Assembly (NCBI GenBank): GCA_910587145.1
Contig: CAJUMH010000014.1
Coordinates: forward strand, 12,640 to 65,292
Source of the DNA: an uncultured Ruthenibacterium sp.
GTDB lineage: Bacteria > Bacillota > Clostridia > Oscillospirales > Ruminococcaceae
Direction: 5' to 3'
Length of the DNA: 52,653 nucleotides
Below, piece by piece: positions 41,816-50,691 of this stretch (its first letter is position 1; each line of letters begins with the position of its first letter). Position numbers and translations under genes: made by a program. The notes below the pieces were generated by a model. The model saw nothing but the letters and a program-made list of their open reading frames with translations, was not told where the DNA came from and did no database searches.

Positions 41816-42274
41816 ATGCAGATACGAAAGGCCGAGACGCGGGATCTTTCCCGCATCGCCGAGATCCTGGTGTTTGTCAAGCGGATCAATTATCGGCCCA
41901 TTTTTCAAAACGACGCGTATTCCTTCGGCGAGCTGCAGGTGCTGAATGTGGCGCGCCAATACGCTGCCCCGGAAATTCTGGGCCGGCTGTGGGTGTACGA
42001 CGACGGCATTGTAAAGGGGCTCATTCACATCGAAGGCGAGGAGATCCGGGAGCTGTATGTCGATCACTTTTTTCAGGGGCAGGGCATCGGCGCGCAGCTC
42101 ATCGAATTTGCCAAAGAGCGGTTCTTGTGCCGGCATCTGTGGGCATTGGAAAAAAACACGGCCGCCATCCGGTTTTATCGGCGGCACGGCTTTTTCCCCA
42201 TCAATACCCGAAAGCTGGAAGAGGGCACAACGGAATGGCTCGTTTTGCTGGAGCGGCAGGCGCATACGGAATAA
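41816..42274 (+). CDS. GNAT-family N-acetyltransferase
   Basis: 152 residues. The acetyl-CoA loop is HFFQGQGIGAQLIEFAKER and the final motif is NTAAIRFYRRHGFFP, typical of GNAT enzymes. The ATG at 41816 has an excellent AAGGAGGAG site; an upstream in-frame ATG (41783) has none. It probably shares the addBA transcript. Acceptor substrate unknown; small-molecule or protein amines are both possible. Confidence 0.9.
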   Translation: MQIRKAETRDLSRIAEILVFVKRINYRPIFQNDAYSFGELQVLNVARQYAAPEILGRLWVYDDGIVKGLIHIEGEEIRELYVDHFFQGQGIGAQLIEFAKERFLCRHLWALEKNTAAIRFYRRHGFFPINTRKLEEGTTEWLVLLERQAHTE

Positions 42275-42277
42275 AAA

Positions 42278-42310
42278 CGGCTTTTTGCGCGCTGCGGGCG
42301 CAAAAAGCCG
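42278..42310. terminator. 13-bp perfect hairpin after the GNAT gene
   Basis: CGGCTTTTTGCGC (42278-42290) pairs with GCGCAAAAAGCCG (42298-42310). The T-tract is inside the stem on the plus strand; on the minus strand it is followed by TTTTTAT. It separates the addBA-GNAT unit from the infC operon. Confidence 0.7.
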
Positions 42311-42350
42311 AAAGACCGGGGCAAGAGACAAAGGCGAAAAGAAAAAAAGC

Positions 42351-42379
42351 TTGACTTCTCTGTGGCAAAGCGCTATACT
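42351..42379 (+). promoter_or_regulatory. Strong sigma-A promoter of infC-rpmI-rplT
   Basis: TTGACT at 42351-42356, 17 nt, TATACT at 42374-42379. Confidence 0.88.
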
Positions 42380-42385
42380 ATTGCT

Positions 42386-42576
42386 TGGAAACAAAGCAGC
42401 AGTGGCAGTGCCGCGCTCACCTTGTGTGCCTTTGGTGCCGGGTTCATACAAAAAAACGCGTATTTTTGCGCGTCTTGTTTTGTCTGTGCGAGCGGCCTGC
42501 CATCGGTGGGGCCGCTCTTTTTGCGTAGCGGTGCTTCGCTGCCGCCGGTATCCGGTAGATTGGGAGGTGCTTTATC
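42386..42576 (+). promoter_or_regulatory. Attenuated leader of the infC operon (L20-leader type)
   Basis: About 190 nt of structured leader precede infC. In Bacillus the same operon has a leader bound by ribosomal protein L20, which promotes premature termination. Here a hairpin ACGCG/CGCGT lies at about 42458-42475 and a terminator at 42490-42522. L20 control is inferred from position and organisation; I did not match a consensus. Confidence 0.65.
42490..42522 (+). terminator. Leader terminator (attenuator) upstream of infC
   Basis: GAGCGGCC (42490-42497) pairs with GGCCGCTC (42510-42517), followed by TTTTT. It lies 55 nt before the infC start, so full-length transcripts must read through it. 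Confidence 0.82.
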
Positions 42577-43101
42577 ATTAGCGGAAAAAAAGAAATGGAG
42601 ATCAATGAAGCCATTCGGGACAGAGAGGTGCGTGTGATCGACGCGGACGGCAGCCAGCTTGGCATTATGCCCACGCGGGAGGCGCTGGCAAAAGCGGCGG
42701 AAAAAAATCTCGATCTTGTTAAGATCGCCCCGCAGGCGCAGCCGCCGGTGTGCAAATTTCTTGATTACGGCAAGTATCGCTTCGAGATGCAAAAGCGCGA
42801 TAAGGAAGCGAAGAAAAACCAGAAGATCGTCGAGATCAAGGAGATCCGCCTTTCCCTCAACATTGATACGAACGACTTCAACACCAAGGTCGGTCAGGCC
42901 AGAAAGTTTTTGGCAAAGGGCGATAAGGTGAAGGTGTCCATTCGCTTCCGCGGGCGCGAAATGGCGCATACCGATCTGGGCCTCGATGTCCAGAAGCGAT
43001 TTGCCGCCGCCCTGCCGGAGGCCGTTGTGGAAAAGCAGCCCAAGCTTGAGGGCCGGAGCATGCAGATGTTCCTTGCCCCAGCTCCCGCAAAGCAGAATTA
43101 A
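42577..43101 (+). CDS. infC: Translation initiation factor IF-3
   Basis: 174 residues if translation starts at the ATT codon at 42577. GGGAGGTG (42562-42569) is 7 nt before this ATT and far from the first ATG (42595), which has no ribosome site. Initiation at AUU is established for infC elsewhere and lets IF-3 repress its own synthesis by rejecting non-standard starts. Family motifs are INEAIRDREVRVID, PPVCKFLDYGKYRFE and VKVSIRFRGREMAH. It is first in the order infC-rpmI-rplT. Confidence 0.95.
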   Translation: MSGKKEMEINEAIRDREVRVIDADGSQLGIMPTREALAKAAEKNLDLVKIAPQAQPPVCKFLDYGKYRFEMQKRDKEAKKNQKIVEIKEIRLSLNIDTNDFNTKVGQARKFLAKGDKVKVSIRFRGREMAHTDLGLDVQKRFAAALPEAVVEKQPKLEGRSMQMFLAPAPAKQN

Positions 43102-43114
43102 GGAGGAATATAAA

Positions 43115-43318
43115 ATGCCCAAGATCAAAACACATTCCGGTGCGAAGAAACGCTTCAAGCTGACGAAAAACGGCAAGGTCAAGCGCGGCCATGCGTATCG
43201 CAGCCATTTGCTGAACGGCCACGGCAAAACGCGCAAGCTCAAACGCGCGTACCGCAAGGCCACGTATGCCGATCATACAAACGCGGCGGCTGTCAAGCGG
43301 ATGCTGCCCTATGCGTAA
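43115..43318 (+). CDS. rpmI: 50S ribosomal protein L35
   Basis: 67 residues, highly basic. MPKIKTHSGAKKRFKLT and GKVKRGHAYRSHLLNGH are the L35 signatures. TTAAGGAGGAAT precedes the ATG at 43115. It lies between infC and rplT in the standard operon. Confidence 0.97.
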   Translation: MPKIKTHSGAKKRFKLTKNGKVKRGHAYRSHLLNGHGKTRKLKRAYRKATYADHTNAAAVKRMLPYA

Positions 43319-43371
43319 GCGCCCGGAGCACGGGTCGTACACCATCTGACAGGTAAAGGAGATTGTAAAAT

Positions 43372-43728
43372 ATGGCACGGATCAAAGGCGCGATGATGAC
43401 GCGGAAAAGACGGAAAAAGACCCTGAAGCTTGCGAAGGGCTATTGGGGCAGCAAATCCCGGCATTTTAAAATGGCCAAAGAGCAGGTGATGAAGAGCGGC
43501 AACTATGCATTTGCAGGCCGCAAGCAGAAAAAACGCGATTTTCGCCAGCTGTGGATCACCCGTATCAACGCGGCCTGCCGCGCGCAGGGCGTGAACTATT
43601 CCACCTTTATGAACGGCCTGAAAAAGAGCGGCATCGAGCTGAACCGCAAGATGCTGTCCGAGATGGCCATCCATGACCCGAAAAGCTTTTCTGCCCTTGT
43701 CGAAACCGCGAAGAAGGCCGCGAAATAA
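43372..43728 (+). CDS. rplT: 50S ribosomal protein L20
   Basis: 118 residues, basic, an early 23S assembly protein and the likely autoregulator of this operon. MARIKGAMMTRKRRKK and LAKGYWGSKSRHFK match L20; the globular C-terminal domain has LWITRINAACRAQG. The ribosome site is AAAGGAG. Confidence 0.98.
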   Translation: MARIKGAMMTRKRRKKTLKLAKGYWGSKSRHFKMAKEQVMKSGNYAFAGRKQKKRDFRQLWITRINAACRAQGVNYSTFMNGLKKSGIELNRKMLSEMAIHDPKSFSALVETAKKAAK

Positions 43729-43739
43729 GCACAGCGAAC

Positions 43740-43772
43740 CGCCCGGGCACAGCGTGCACGGGCGTTGCTTTG
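43740..43772 (+). terminator. Probable terminator of the infC operon
   Basis: CGCCCG (43740-43745) pairs with CGGGCG (43759-43764) over an inner GCAC/GTGC pairing, followed by a weak TTGCTTTG. Confidence 0.6.
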
Positions 43773-43878
43773 TATCACGGGGAAAAGCGGGTTTGCGGCG
43801 CGTACAGGCGGCGTGCGCAATGGCCTTGGCGTGCCCTGGTGTTGAAAGCGGCCGGGAACGGAAAGGGGAGGTGCACCA

Positions 43879-44655
43879 ATGCAAAAAACCATACAAAGCC
43901 GCGAAAACGAGCGCGTCAAGCATGCCTGCGCGCTGCGCGAAAGCGCTGCGCGCCGCCGTGCCGAGGGGCTGTTTTTTGCTGAGGGGCTGCGCCTTTGCAC
44001 CGATCTGGCGCAAAGCCTTGCGCCAGAGGAGGTATATTATACCGAGCGCCTCCTGCGGGCGCATCCCGGCATCGCGCAGTTGCCCGGGCAGCATGCTCTG
44101 ATCAGCGAGGCCGTGGCGGATAAGCTTTCCGATACCCGTTCGCCGCAGGGGCTGTTCTGCATTTTTCCGCGCAGGGTGCAGACGCTCTGCGGCCTTGGCC
44201 GCGGCAGGCGCTACCTTTGCATGGAGCATGTGCAGGATCCGGCCAATGTGGGCGCGCTTTTGCGCAGCGCGGCGGCATTTGGCTTTCACGGCGCCGTGCT
44301 GTGCGGCGATTGTGCCGACCCCTTTGCGCCCAAGGCCGCGCGCGCCTCGATGGGGGCGCTCGCACGGATGACGCTGATGCTTGCGGATGAAACAAAACAG
44401 GCAATCGATGCGTTTCATTTATGCGGGATCCGTGTGATCGCGGCGGCGCTGGAACATTCCGCTTTGCTGGAGACGGCGCAGGCCGCCCTTCCCGGCGGCG
44501 TGGCGGTGCTGATTGGCAACGAGGGCAACGGCCTTGCGCCGCAAACCGTTGCGGCGGCGGATATGGCTGTGCGCATCCCGATGGCAAACGGTGTGGAATC
44601 GCTGAATGCTGCCGTGGCGGGCAGTGTACTGCTGTGGCATTTTCGGGGGGTGTAG
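43879..44655 (+). CDS. TrmH/SpoU-family RNA 2'-O-methyltransferase
   Basis: 258 residues, SPOUT fold with an N-terminal substrate-binding domain. The three motifs are VQDPANVGALLRSA, VLIGNEGNGL and IPMANGVESLNAAVA, which form the SAM-binding knot. The target (rRNA or tRNA ribose) cannot be assigned. A GGGGAGGTG site precedes the ATG. It lies 2 nt upstream of dprA, so the genes are coupled. Confidence 0.92.
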   Translation: MQKTIQSRENERVKHACALRESAARRRAEGLFFAEGLRLCTDLAQSLAPEEVYYTERLLRAHPGIAQLPGQHALISEAVADKLSDTRSPQGLFCIFPRRVQTLCGLGRGRRYLCMEHVQDPANVGALLRSAAAFGFHGAVLCGDCADPFAPKAARASMGALARMTLMLADETKQAIDAFHLCGIRVIAAALEHSALLETAQAALPGGVAVLIGNEGNGLAPQTVAAADMAVRIPMANGVESLNAAVAGSVLLWHFRGV

Positions 44656-44657
44656 CG

Positions 44658-45767
44658 ATGGACGACGCACAGAGGAAGAGGGCCGAATGGCTGTGGCTTG
44701 CGGCGGCGCTGGGCCCCGCCGCGGAAAACAGCGGCCGGGTGCTGCGGATGTTCCCGCAGGTGAGCGAGCTGCTGCAGGCTTTGTACAGCGAGGATCTTTC
44801 GGCGCTCTTTACCCCGGCGCAATTAGAGGCTTTGCGCGCGACCCGGCCCGAAGACTATGTTGCCCGTATGGACGACTGCAAGCGCTGCCGGGTCGGGATC
44901 CTCACATGGGAGGACGACGATTATCCCGCGCTTGTGCGGACGATCTCCACGCCGCCGCCGGTGCTGTATTACCGCGGCGATGCCTCTTTGCCAAACCGCA
45001 GCTTTTTGTTTGCCATTGTGGGCACACGCCGCCCCTCCGCTTACGGGGTAGAGGCAACGGCCGCTATTGCGGGCAGTTTGGTGCGCTCCGGTGTGGTGCT
45101 GGTTTCCGGCCTTGCGACGGGGCTGGACAGCGAGAGCCACAAGGCCGCGGTGCAGGCCGGCACGCCCACTGTGGCGTGCATTGCGTTCGGGCACGATCTG
45201 TGTTATCCCGCCTCGAACCGAAGGCTGAAGGATGTGATCGAGCGGCAGGGCCTTGTGCTGAGCGAATACCCGCCGGGAACGCCGCCGCTCAAGCATCATT
45301 TTTTGCAGCGCAACCGGCTCATCGCCGGGCTTTCGCGCGGGCTGTGCGTGGCCGAGGCCCGCAAGCGCTCCGGCACAATGAATACGGTTGCGGCTGCGCT
45401 GGAGGCCGGGCGCGATGTGTTCAGCGTACCGGGCAGTATTTTTTCGCCGCTGTGCGAGGGAACCAATCAACTGCTGCGCGACGGGGCGGCCCCCGCTTTG
45501 GGAGGCACGGACATTCTGCTGTGGTATGGGCTCACATCGAACGTGCAGCCCGAGCACCCCGCAGACAAAGCGGCGCAGCCGGAAACGGAACTGAGCCCGA
45601 ACGCAAGGCACATGCGCGAGGCGCTGAGCGCTGCCGCGCCGCAGACGCTGGAGACGCTGTGCACAAAAACGGGCCTTGCGCCGTCGCGGGCCATGGCGGC
45701 ACTGACAGAGCTGGAGATCGCCGGCCTTTCTACGCAGCTGGCCGGGCGGCAGTTTCAGCTGAAATAG
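44658..45767 (+). CDS. dprA: DNA-processing protein DprA
   Basis: 369 residues. DprA loads RecA on incoming single-stranded DNA during transformation. The Rossmann-like domain has VGTRRPSAYG, SGLATGLDSESH, LSEYPPGTPP, RNRLIAGLSRG and VFSVPGS, all family landmarks. A C-terminal winged-helix-like tail follows (about 310-369). The ATG at 44658 with GGGGGGTG upstream is chosen over the frame opening at 44421 inside the methyltransferase gene. No other competence gene lies nearby. Confidence 0.95.
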   Translation: MDDAQRKRAEWLWLAAALGPAAENSGRVLRMFPQVSELLQALYSEDLSALFTPAQLEALRATRPEDYVARMDDCKRCRVGILTWEDDDYPALVRTISTPPPVLYYRGDASLPNRSFLFAIVGTRRPSAYGVEATAAIAGSLVRSGVVLVSGLATGLDSESHKAAVQAGTPTVACIAFGHDLCYPASNRRLKDVIERQGLVLSEYPPGTPPLKHHFLQRNRLIAGLSRGLCVAEARKRSGTMNTVAAALEAGRDVFSVPGSIFSPLCEGTNQLLRDGAAPALGGTDILLWYGLTSNVQPEHPADKAAQPETELSPNARHMREALSAAAPQTLETLCTKTGLAPSRAMAALTELEIAGLSTQLAGRQFQLK

Positions 45768-45856
45768 AGGACGGCTGTTTGCAGTGCGCCCGGGGCGGCT
45801 CGATCCCTCCCGGAACGCGGGCTGAATACGGCCTGGAAGGTGAGGACGGTAGCTTC

Positions 45857-47971
45857 ATGTCAAAACTTGTGATTGTAGAATCTCCGGCGAAAGCCAAAAC
45901 TATTCGGAAATATCTGGGCGGCGGCTATGAGGTGACGGCCTCTATGGGCCACATCCGCGATCTGCCGCAGAGCAAGCTGGGCATTGATGTGGAGAACGGC
46001 TACGTGCCGCAATATATCAATATCAAAGGGAAAGAAAAGATCATTCGGGAATTAAAGCACCTTGCGCGCGAGAGCGACGAAGTGTTCCTCGCAACCGACC
46101 CGGACCGCGAGGGCGAGGCCATCAGCTGGCACCTTGCCAATCTGCTGGGGCTGGATGTGAGTGCGCCCAATCGCGTAACATTTGGCGAGATCACCAAAAA
46201 GGGCGTTACCCAGGGGATGGCCGCGCCGCGCGCGATCGATATCAATCTGTTCAATGCCCAGCAGGCGCGCCGTGTGCTGGACCGGCTGGTGGGCTATAAG
46301 CTTTCGCCGTTTTTGTGGCGGAAGGTGCGGCGCGGCCTTTCTGCCGGCCGCGTGCAGAGCGTGGCCGTGCGGCTGATCGTGGACCGTGAAAAGGAGATCG
46401 AAGCCTTTCAACCGGAGGAATACTGGAACATTGACGCCGTGCTTACGCCGCCCGCTTCGGCCCGAAAATTTACTGCGCGCTTAACGGCGCTGGCCGACGG
46501 CACAAAGCTCAGCGTAACAAACGCTGCGCAGAGCGAGCAGATCATCGCGGCGCTGAACGGCGCGGAATACAAGGTTGCGTCTATCGGCAAGGGCAAGCGC
46601 AGGCGTTCGCCCGCGCCGCCGTTCATCACCTCCACGCTGCAGCAGGAGGCAAGCCGCCGCTTCGGCTTTTCGGCCACGCGCACCATGCGCGCGGCGCAAA
46701 CGCTGTACGAGGGCGTTGATATCGCCGGGCAGGGCACGATGGGCCTGATCACCTATATGCGTACCGACAGCCTGCGCATTGCCGACGAGGCGCAGGCGGC
46801 CGCACGCGATTTTATCACAAGCACCTATGGCGCGCAGTATGCCCACAAGGGCAAGCGCGTGTACAAAAGCAAAAACGCCACGGCCGCGCAGGACGCGCAC
46901 GAGGCGGTGCGCCCCACCAATCCCGCGCTCACGCCCTCCGAGGCGGAAAAGAGCATTTCCGGCGATACGGCAAAGCTGTATCGGCTGATTTGGAGCCGCT
47001 TTATTGCCAGCCAGATGAGCGATTGTCAGATGGACACCGTAGCCGCCGATATTACGGCGGCGGGGTATCTGTTCCATGCCAGCGGCTTTGTGGTAACGTT
47101 CGACGGCTTTACCGCCCTGTACGAGGAGGCCACCGAAGAAAAGGAAAAAAAGGAGACGGCGCTTCCTCCGCTGGAGGAAAATATGGCGCTGAGCCTGCGG
47201 GAATTAAAGCCCGAGCAAAAATTTACCCAGCCGCCCGCGCGCTACAGCGAGGCGACGCTGATCAAAGCGCTGGAGGAAAACGGCATCGGCCGTCCTTCCA
47301 CCTATGCGCCCACCATTACAACGATCCTCGACCGCAATTACGTGGAGCGCGATCAGAAAAAGCTGGTGCCCACGGTACTGGGCCGCGCCATCAATGAGCT
47401 GATGAACGAGCAGTTCCCCAAAATTGTGGATGTGAAGTTTTCTGCCCAGATGGAGGAAGAGCTGGACACCATCGAAAACGGCAAGGCCGACTGGCAGTCT
47501 GTGATCGACGGTTTTTATAAGGATTTCGATCAAACGCTGAGGGCCGCCGAGGAGCGGATGGAGGGCAAGCGCATTCGGGTGCCGGATGAAGAAACCGATG
47601 AGGTCTGCGAGCTGTGCGGCCGCAAAATGGTAATCAAAACGGGGCGCTACGGCAAATTTCTCGCCTGCCCGGGATTCCCCGAGTGCCGCAACACAAAGCG
47701 GCTGGTAAAGGATGCGGGCGGCGCCTGCCCAAAATGCGGAGGCCGGATGCTGGTGCGGCAATCGAAAAAGGGGCGCATCTTTTATGGGTGCGAAAAAAGC
47801 CCGGCCTGCGATTTTATGACGTGGAACGAGCCCACTGCCGAAAAGTGCCCGCAGTGCGGCGCAACGCTTTTTAAAAAGGGCGGCCGCAGCGGAATGCTGC
47901 TGTGCGAAAAAGAGGGCTGCGGCTATTCCCGCCCGATGGACGCCGGAAAAAAGAGCGCCGGGGAGGCGTAG
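45857..47971 (+). CDS. topA: DNA topoisomerase I
   Basis: 704 residues, type IA. The toprim domain starts VIVESPAKAKTI and holds DPDREGEAISWHL. The catalytic Tyr is in LITYMRTDSLR. The C-terminal tail carries three Cys4 zinc ribbons (starting CELCGRKM, CPKCGGRM and CPQCGATL). It relaxes negative supercoils. The ATG at 45857 follows GGAAGGTGAGG; the longer frame from 44606 only shadows dprA. Confidence 0.97.
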   Translation: MSKLVIVESPAKAKTIRKYLGGGYEVTASMGHIRDLPQSKLGIDVENGYVPQYINIKGKEKIIRELKHLARESDEVFLATDPDREGEAISWHLANLLGLDVSAPNRVTFGEITKKGVTQGMAAPRAIDINLFNAQQARRVLDRLVGYKLSPFLWRKVRRGLSAGRVQSVAVRLIVDREKEIEAFQPEEYWNIDAVLTPPASARKFTARLTALADGTKLSVTNAAQSEQIIAALNGAEYKVASIGKGKRRRSPAPPFITSTLQQEASRRFGFSATRTMRAAQTLYEGVDIAGQGTMGLITYMRTDSLRIADEAQAAARDFITSTYGAQYAHKGKRVYKSKNATAAQDAHEAVRPTNPALTPSEAEKSISGDTAKLYRLIWSRFIASQMSDCQMDTVAADITAAGYLFHASGFVVTFDGFTALYEEATEEKEKKETALPPLEENMALSLRELKPEQKFTQPPARYSEATLIKALEENGIGRPSTYAPTITTILDRNYVERDQKKLVPTVLGRAINELMNEQFPKIVDVKFSAQMEEELDTIENGKADWQSVIDGFYKDFDQTLRAAEERMEGKRIRVPDEETDEVCELCGRKMVIKTGRYGKFLACPGFPECRNTKRLVKDAGGACPKCGGRMLVRQSKKGRIFYGCEKSPACDFMTWNEPTAEKCPQCGATLFKKGGRSGMLLCEKEGCGYSRPMDAGKKSAGEA

Positions 47972-48137
47972 CGGCGCAGACGCGTGGGCCCGGCCCATGC
48001 TTTGGCGCATTGGCCGAAGGCGGCCCGCAGAATAGGCCGCCGAAAAGCCCGCAAACCGGTTTGGCGCACAACCCCCGGCCTGCGGCGCCGGGAACGCCGA
48101 CGGGAAGGATTTGCCGCAAGGAAGGAAAGGAGCCGCC

Positions 48138-49463
48138 ATGCAAATACGCATCATCGGCGCGGGGCTCGCGGGCTGCGAGGCAGCGCTGTACCTCGCGCGG
48201 CGCGGATACGATGTTGTGCTGTGCGAGCAAAAGCCGCACCGATTTTCTCCCGCGCACAAAAACGCGGATCTTGCCGAGCTGGTATGCTCCAATTCGCTGA
48301 AGGCAGACCGGCTGGATTCCGCCTCCGGCCTTTTAAAGGCCGAGATGCGCCTGCTGGGCTCGTCGCTGCTGGGCGTGGCGGAAGGCTGCCGCGTTGCGGC
48401 AGGCGGCGCGCTTGCGGTAGACCGCGCGGCGTTTGCGGCGGGCGTAACGGCGCTTGTGAAGGCCCAAGCGCATATTCGGCTGATTTTGGGCGAGGTGACG
48501 GCGCTGGACGAGGCCGCGCCCGATACGCTGGTGCTGACGGCCACAGGCCCGCTCACCGAGGGCGCGCTCGCGGCAGAGATTGCCCGCCTTACCGGCGAGC
48601 GCTCGCTCGCCTTTTACGATGCCGCCGCGCCGATCGTCACGGCGGACAGCATTGACCGGGAAAAGGTGTTCGCGGCATCCCGCTATGGGCGCGGTACGGC
48701 CGATTATCTGAACTGCCCGTTTGACCGGGCCGGATACGAGGCGTTCCATGCCGCGCTGATCTCGGCCGAGCGCGCGCCGCTGCACGGCTTTGACGAGCCG
48801 CAGAACGTGTACGAGGGCTGCATGCCCATCGAGGTGATGGCGCGGCGCGGCGCAGACACCATGCGCTATGGCCCGCTGCGCCCCGTGGGCCTTACCGACC
48901 CGCGCACCGGGCACCGCCCGTGGGCAAACGTACAGCTGCGGGCGGAGAACACGGCCTGCACGATGTACAATCTGGTCGGCTTTCAGACAAACCTGAAATT
49001 CGGCGAGCAGAAGCGCGTGTTCCGCATGATCCCCGGGCTGGAACGCGCGGAATTTGTGCGCTGGGGCGTGATGCACCGCAATACGTTTTTAAACAGCCCC
49101 GCGCTGCTGGACGCGGATCTTTCGCTGCGCAAGGCGCCCAACGTGTTTTTTGCGGGGCAGATCACGGGCTTTGAAGGCTATATGGAAAGCGCGGCCTGCG
49201 GCCTGCTTGCGGCGCGCGGTATGGAGGCGCGCCTTGCCGGGCGGGCGTTTGTGCCGCCGCCGGCAGATACGATGTGCGGCGCGCTGCTGCGCTATATCAC
49301 ATCGCCCGCGCGGGATTTTCAGCCGATGGGTGCGAACATGGGGCTTTTGCCGAGCCCGGAGCAGCGCATGCGCGATAAGCGCCTGCGTTATGCCGCCGTG
49401 GCGCAGCGGGCTATGGAAAGCATGGAGCGCTATGTAAAAAGCCCGAACGGCGCGACGGCCTGA
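48138..49463 (+). CDS. trmFO: Methylenetetrahydrofolate-tRNA-(uracil-5-)-methyltransferase TrmFO
   Basis: 441 residues. It makes m5U54 in tRNA using methylenetetrahydrofolate and FAD. The FAD fold is GAGLAGCEAALYLARRG. Catalytic cysteines lie in LAELVCSNSLK and YEGCMPIEVMA, and FAGQITGFEGYMES is the C-terminal FAD segment. AAGGAAAGGAG precedes the ATG at 48138. dprA-topA-trmFO is the Bacillus order. Confidence 0.97.
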   Translation: MQIRIIGAGLAGCEAALYLARRGYDVVLCEQKPHRFSPAHKNADLAELVCSNSLKADRLDSASGLLKAEMRLLGSSLLGVAEGCRVAAGGALAVDRAAFAAGVTALVKAQAHIRLILGEVTALDEAAPDTLVLTATGPLTEGALAAEIARLTGERSLAFYDAAAPIVTADSIDREKVFAASRYGRGTADYLNCPFDRAGYEAFHAALISAERAPLHGFDEPQNVYEGCMPIEVMARRGADTMRYGPLRPVGLTDPRTGHRPWANVQLRAENTACTMYNLVGFQTNLKFGEQKRVFRMIPGLERAEFVRWGVMHRNTFLNSPALLDADLSLRKAPNVFFAGQITGFEGYMESAACGLLAARGMEARLAGRAFVPPPADTMCGALLRYITSPARDFQPMGANMGLLPSPEQRMRDKRLRYAAVAQRAMESMERYVKSPNGATA

Positions 49464-49630
49464 ACGGCGCTGCGATCAGGATCATGTAATCGTCCGGACG
49501 GCGCGGCGGCCTGCAGGACATGGCCGCCGGAACGGCCGGATCGAAGCCTTTGCGCAGATCGGGGCCATTGCAAGCAATCGAAAAACGCAAAACCACAGCC
49601 GCCATGCGCGCGGCGGAAAGGGATAAGCCT

Positions 49631-50686
49631 ATGAAGATCATCATCGACGCGATGGGCGGCGACAATGCCCCAAAGGAAATGCTGCTGGGCGCGGCGGCTG
49701 CCGTGCGGGAATACGGCGTGCAGATTGTCGCGGTGGGCCGCCGCGAGCAGATCGAGGAATGCGCGAAGGAGAACGGTATCGAGCTTGCGGGCATCACGGT
49801 GGCGAACGCAAGCGAGACGATTGAAATGTGCGACGAGCCAACGGCGGCCATCCGCCGCAAAAAGGACTCATCCATGGTGGTGGGCCTGCGGATGCTGGCG
49901 GCGGGCGAGGGCGACGCGTTTGTCTCGGCCGGGGCTACGGGCGCGCTGCTTGCGGGCGCCACACTGATCGTCAAGCGCCTGAAGGGCGTAAAGCGCCCGG
50001 CCATCGGCACGGTGATCCCCGGCGCGCAGCAGCCGTACCTGCTGCTGGATTCGGGCGCGAATGTGGAATGCCGCCCCGAGATGCTGAACGCCTTTGCCGT
50101 GATGGGCAGCGTGTACATGGAAAAGGTGATGGGCCGCAAAAACCCGGCCGTGGCGCTGGTAAACAACGGCGCGGAGGAGACAAAGGGAACGCCCGCCTAT
50201 GTGCAGGCGCACGGGCTGCTGCGGGCAAACCGGAATATCCGGTTTGCCGGCAACATCGAGCCGCGCGACGTGCCCGCGGGGAATGCTGACGTAGTGGTAT
50301 GCGACGGCTTTACGGGCAACGTAATCTTAAAACTTACCGAGGGCGTTGCCAAAATGCTGATGGGTGAGCTGAAAAGCGTGTTTATGAGCAGCCCCAAAAC
50401 CAAGCTTGCCTATTTGCTGGTAAAGGACGGCCTGCGCGGCTTTAAAAAGAAGCTGGACGCCGACGAGCACGGCGGCGCGCTGATGCTGGGCGTTTCAAAG
50501 CCTGTGATCAAGGCGCACGGATCGTCGAATGCGAAGGCGTTCTGCAACGCCATCCGCCAGGCAAAGCTGTGTGTGGAGCGCGGCGCGGTGGAGAGCATGC
50601 GCGAAAAGCTGGCCGCCGCAGACGACGCCGAACAGGCACAGGAACAATCTGGCCCGGCCGTACGGTGCAAAGAGAAAAAGGAGTAA
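49631..50686 (+). CDS. plsX: Phosphate acyltransferase PlsX
   Basis: 351 residues. It forms acyl-phosphate from acyl-ACP, the first step of PlsX/PlsY phospholipid synthesis. Landmarks are the start IIIDAMGGDNAPKE, SAGATGALLAGA, NIEPRDVPAGNADVVV and DGFTGNV. The C-terminus has an extra Ala/Glu/Gln-rich tail of about 20 residues. The ATG at 49631 follows GGAAAGGGA. fabD, fabG and acpP, usually between plsX and rnc in Bacillus, are absent here. Confidence 0.96.
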   Translation: MKIIIDAMGGDNAPKEMLLGAAAAVREYGVQIVAVGRREQIEECAKENGIELAGITVANASETIEMCDEPTAAIRRKKDSSMVVGLRMLAAGEGDAFVSAGATGALLAGATLIVKRLKGVKRPAIGTVIPGAQQPYLLLDSGANVECRPEMLNAFAVMGSVYMEKVMGRKNPAVALVNNGAEETKGTPAYVQAHGLLRANRNIRFAGNIEPRDVPAGNADVVVCDGFTGNVILKLTEGVAKMLMGELKSVFMSSPKTKLAYLLVKDGLRGFKKKLDADEHGGALMLGVSKPVIKAHGSSNAKAFCNAIRQAKLCVERGAVESMREKLAAADDAEQAQEQSGPAVRCKEKKE

Positions 50687-50691
50687 AGACC

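Noticed and set aside
42595..42597. ATG as the infC start
   Set aside because: There is no Shine-Dalgarno sequence at usable distance, while the ATT six codons earlier is ideally placed.
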